34,469 bases of DNA, taken from contig JAFAHP010000280.1 of assembly GCA_019237175.1 (NCBI GenBank), positions 1 to 34,469 on the forward strand, given 5' to 3'. Each line of letters starts with the position of its first letter. Position 1 is the first letter of the stretch. The notes beneath the pieces are model-generated. The model was not told the DNA's origin. It searched no databases and saw only the letters and a program-made list of their open reading frames with translations. The DNA comes from Alphaproteobacteria bacterium (GTDB lineage: Bacteria; Pseudomonadota; Alphaproteobacteria; ATCC43930; CGMCC-115725). A program made the translations under genes and the position numbers. This document shows positions 32,748-34,469 of the stretch, piece after piece.

Positions 32748-33236
32748 ATGTTTCAATATCGCCTGGTCCCCGGTGCATTCCGGGGCCACTTTATGCTTGG
32801 CGTTGCTTGCCTCGCCGGGGTAGGATTGCTGTCCGGATGCAGCGACTTCAAGCAGATTATCGGACTCGACCCGACGATGCCGGACGAATTTGCAGTCGAG
32901 TCACGCGCCCCTTTAACGATCCCGCCTGACTTTAATCTCCGTCCGCCGGAGCCGGGGGCGCCGCGGCCGCAAGAAGAGAGCACGGACAAGCAGGCTCAGC
33001 AAATCATGGAGCAGGCCGGTCCCGGCAGGGCGGGTACAAAAGAGGCTGCAGATTTCCGCCTGCGCAGCGCCGAAAACGGCCTCCCCAATCTCGGCGGCAA
33101 CAGCCAGACGCCAGATCCGGCGGGGATGGTCGGCTCGCAAAGCCTGTCCAACAAACTGCTCGACTACAGCGATACCGGCAACGCCGGGGCCACTGTCGAC
33201 AAGCGCGATACGACCCCGCTCAAGGGCGTCTACTGA
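32748..33236 (+). CDS. DUF3035 domain lipoprotein
   Basis: 162-residue predicted lipoprotein of unknown function. The signal sequence ends in the lipobox LLSGC with lipidated Cys31; a shorter start at the internal Met16 is possible but would lack the basic residues before the hydrophobic core. The mature part is polar and Pro/Gln-rich. PDEFAVESRAPLTIPPDFNLRPPEPG is the DUF3035 signature, and the remainder looks mostly disordered. GGAGGG (32733-32738) precedes ATG 32748. The gene follows lspA by 25 bases, a standard alphaproteobacterial arrangement; the M16 peptidase genes that often come next are not seen here. Confidence 0.9.
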   Translation: MFQYRLVPGAFRGHFMLGVACLAGVGLLSGCSDFKQIIGLDPTMPDEFAVESRAPLTIPPDFNLRPPEPGAPRPQEESTDKQAQQIMEQAGPGRAGTKEAADFRLRSAENGLPNLGGNSQTPDPAGMVGSQSLSNKLLDYSDTGNAGATVDKRDTTPLKGVY

Positions 33237-33273
33237 GGTTTCCCAACATCATGTCGCCACGAAGAAACCCATT

Positions 33274-34263
33274 TTGTTGAACCGACGCGACTTTGCCCTG
33301 GGCTTGCTGGTTGGCGTGGCCGCAGGCCCGGCAAGGTCGCAGCAACCTGCAACGCGTCTTCTCGCGATCCTCCACCCGGCAATCCCGGCGGCCCGGATTA
33401 CCGAAGACCGCTTTTGGCGTGGCTTCTTCACAAACCTACGTAGCTTGGGTTACGAGGAAGGAAAAAATCTAATCGTAGATCGCTATTCAGCCGAAGGGCA
33501 TCACGAGCGTTATGCCAGTTTGGCCCGAGAGATCGCGACCTCGCGCCCGGACGTGATAGTAACTGTCTCTACAGGCGTGGTGCGAGCCCTTCTGGCGGCG
33601 ACGCGCACAATTTTCATTGTCGCGAACATGCTGGAAGATCCGGTCAAAGCAGGGGTCGTCACCAGCCTGGCCTACCCGGGGAACCTTACCGGGGTCAGCC
33701 GCGATGCCGGAGCCGGGATCTGGGGGAAACGCCTGCAATTCATGAAAGAGGTCATCCCTTCCCTATCAACCGTTGCTTTTTTTGGCTTCCGGGAGATGTG
33801 GAAAGGCCCGGCAGGGCGGGTTCTGCAGGATATCAGCGGCCAATTGCGGATTTCGCTGGTGGCAATGCTCCTCGACGAGGGAACCACTGTGGAGATCGAG
33901 CGGGTTTTCGCGACGATGGCGCGGGAACGGCCGGACGCGGTGCTGGTGACCGGCGAAGGCGACCAATACGCCCACCGCCAGTCTATCGTTGAATTGGCGG
34001 AGAAGACCCGTTTGCCGGTGATGTATGGAACGGGTGATTACGTCGAACGGGGCGGGTTGATCGGGTGTGTCGCCGACGACGCGGAAGCCCGTGATCGACT
34101 CGTCGACGATGTGTACAAAATCTTCAACGGCGCCAAAGTGGGCGACCTTCCGATTTATCAAACAACCAAATTCGATCTCGACATAAATTTGAAGACCGCC
34201 AAGGCGCTCGGCCTCACGATCCCACCGGACCTTCTCGCGGGCGCCAACCAAGTGATTGAATAG
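33274..34263 (+). CDS. ABC_sub_bind-family substrate-binding protein
   Basis: Periplasmic binding protein of the ABC_sub_bind family (Pfam PF04392 type), abundant in soil Alphaproteobacteria; ligand unknown. 329 residues from TTG 33274; TTG 33277 is equally possible and no ATG or GTG is suitable. The N-terminus NRRDFALGLLVGVAAGPARSQ looks like a twin-arginine-type signal with cleavage after Ala-Arg-Ser or nearby. Family marks include FWRGFFTNLRSLGYEEGKNLIVDRY, the segment RPDVIVTVSTGVVRALLAAT, YPGNLTGVSRDAG, and a C-terminal KTAKALGLTIPPDLL. No permease or ATPase gene is visible, so it is an orphan within this window. It stands where M16 peptidases are more usual, suggesting a local insertion or rearrangement (inference). 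Confidence 0.9.
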   Translation: MLNRRDFALGLLVGVAAGPARSQQPATRLLAILHPAIPAARITEDRFWRGFFTNLRSLGYEEGKNLIVDRYSAEGHHERYASLAREIATSRPDVIVTVSTGVVRALLAATRTIFIVANMLEDPVKAGVVTSLAYPGNLTGVSRDAGAGIWGKRLQFMKEVIPSLSTVAFFGFREMWKGPAGRVLQDISGQLRISLVAMLLDEGTTVEIERVFATMARERPDAVLVTGEGDQYAHRQSIVELAEKTRLPVMYGTGDYVERGGLIGCVADDAEARDRLVDDVYKIFNGAKVGDLPIYQTTKFDLDINLKTAKALGLTIPPDLLAGANQVIE

Positions 34264-34469
34264 GACTGCGCCAAAGCAAACGCAAAGCATCTACGCCCAA
34301 AGGTGACACTCGATCGCCTCTTCGGGCGCTCGCCATTTTTGGTATGCGCAAGGCAGACTCCTCTTTACCGTTTTTAGCATCCACGCCCAGCACCGCTCGC
34401 TGAAAAAATCGGCAGCGTCCTGGGCAGCGCCGCAGCACCCTTCTCCCGTCGGCCATGTTGCGGCGGTGC
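34264..34469. other. Window end, no recognised gene
   Basis: 206 bases after the binding-protein stop. No frame gives a recognisable protein. It may hold the end or start of a neighbour lying outside the window. Confidence 0.4.

Noticed and set aside
1..34469. CRISPR array, prophage genes, classical insertion sequences
   Set aside because: No regularly spaced repeats, cas genes, phage structural genes or DDE transposases were seen.

Overview
The window looks like about 34 kb of chromosome from a GC-rich alphaproteobacterium, most plausibly Rhodospirillales-like. This is inferred from gene order and families, not from a marker phylogeny. The supporting signs are rnr followed by rpmG, a CCA-adding enzyme beside DUF6111 and a Nudix CoA pyrophosphatase, a DUF1285/MoxR/DUF58/DUF4159 block, psd-pssA, ETF-QO next to a TPR protein and ispE, and ribF...ileS-lspA-DUF3035. 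TTG and GTG start codons are frequent.

Layout. 1-1606: the 3' part of a group II intron whose 5' end lies outside the window, with its reverse transcriptase/maturase and recognisable domains V and VI. It sits about 30 bases before the start codon of rnr. 1636-5794 (+): rnr, an S41 C-terminal-processing protease and rpmG (too short to be caught by a typical ORF cut-off). 5984-8768 (-): DUF1285, Nudix hydrolase, DUF6111, cca. 8842-15655 (+): a tightly packed module of MoxR ATPase, DUF58 protein, a BatA/DUF4159 membrane protein and a second membrane protein with VWA-like and amidotransferase-like parts, joined by 4-base overlaps. 15681-17269 (+): psd and pssA for phosphatidylethanolamine synthesis. 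17485-21463: accessory metabolic genes (cupin, DedA, SDR, amidohydrolase, GYD protein). 21464-22190: a non-coding stretch with a strong hairpin and a 17-bp tandem repeat, followed by the C-terminal remnant of a histidinol-dehydrogenase-like gene. 22191-26570 (-): tRNA-Gln(TTG), ispE, a TPR protein and ETF-ubiquinone oxidoreductase. 26842-33236 (+): ribF, a membrane-anchored class III cyclase-like protein, ileS, lspA and a DUF3035 lipoprotein. 33274-34263 (+): an orphan ABC_sub_bind-type binding protein.

How the genes work together. Most are housekeeping: RNA decay and translation (rnr, rpmG, cca, tRNA-Gln, ileS), lipid and isoprenoid synthesis (psd, pssA, ispE), lipoprotein processing (lspA), flavin cofactors (ribF) and electron entry into the quinone pool (ETF-QO). 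The least understood part is the MoxR-DUF58-DUF4159-VWA membrane module. It resembles the Bat/MoxR systems thought to act as AAA+/VWA chaperone or surveillance complexes in the cell envelope. I see no CRISPR array, prophage or classical insertion sequence.
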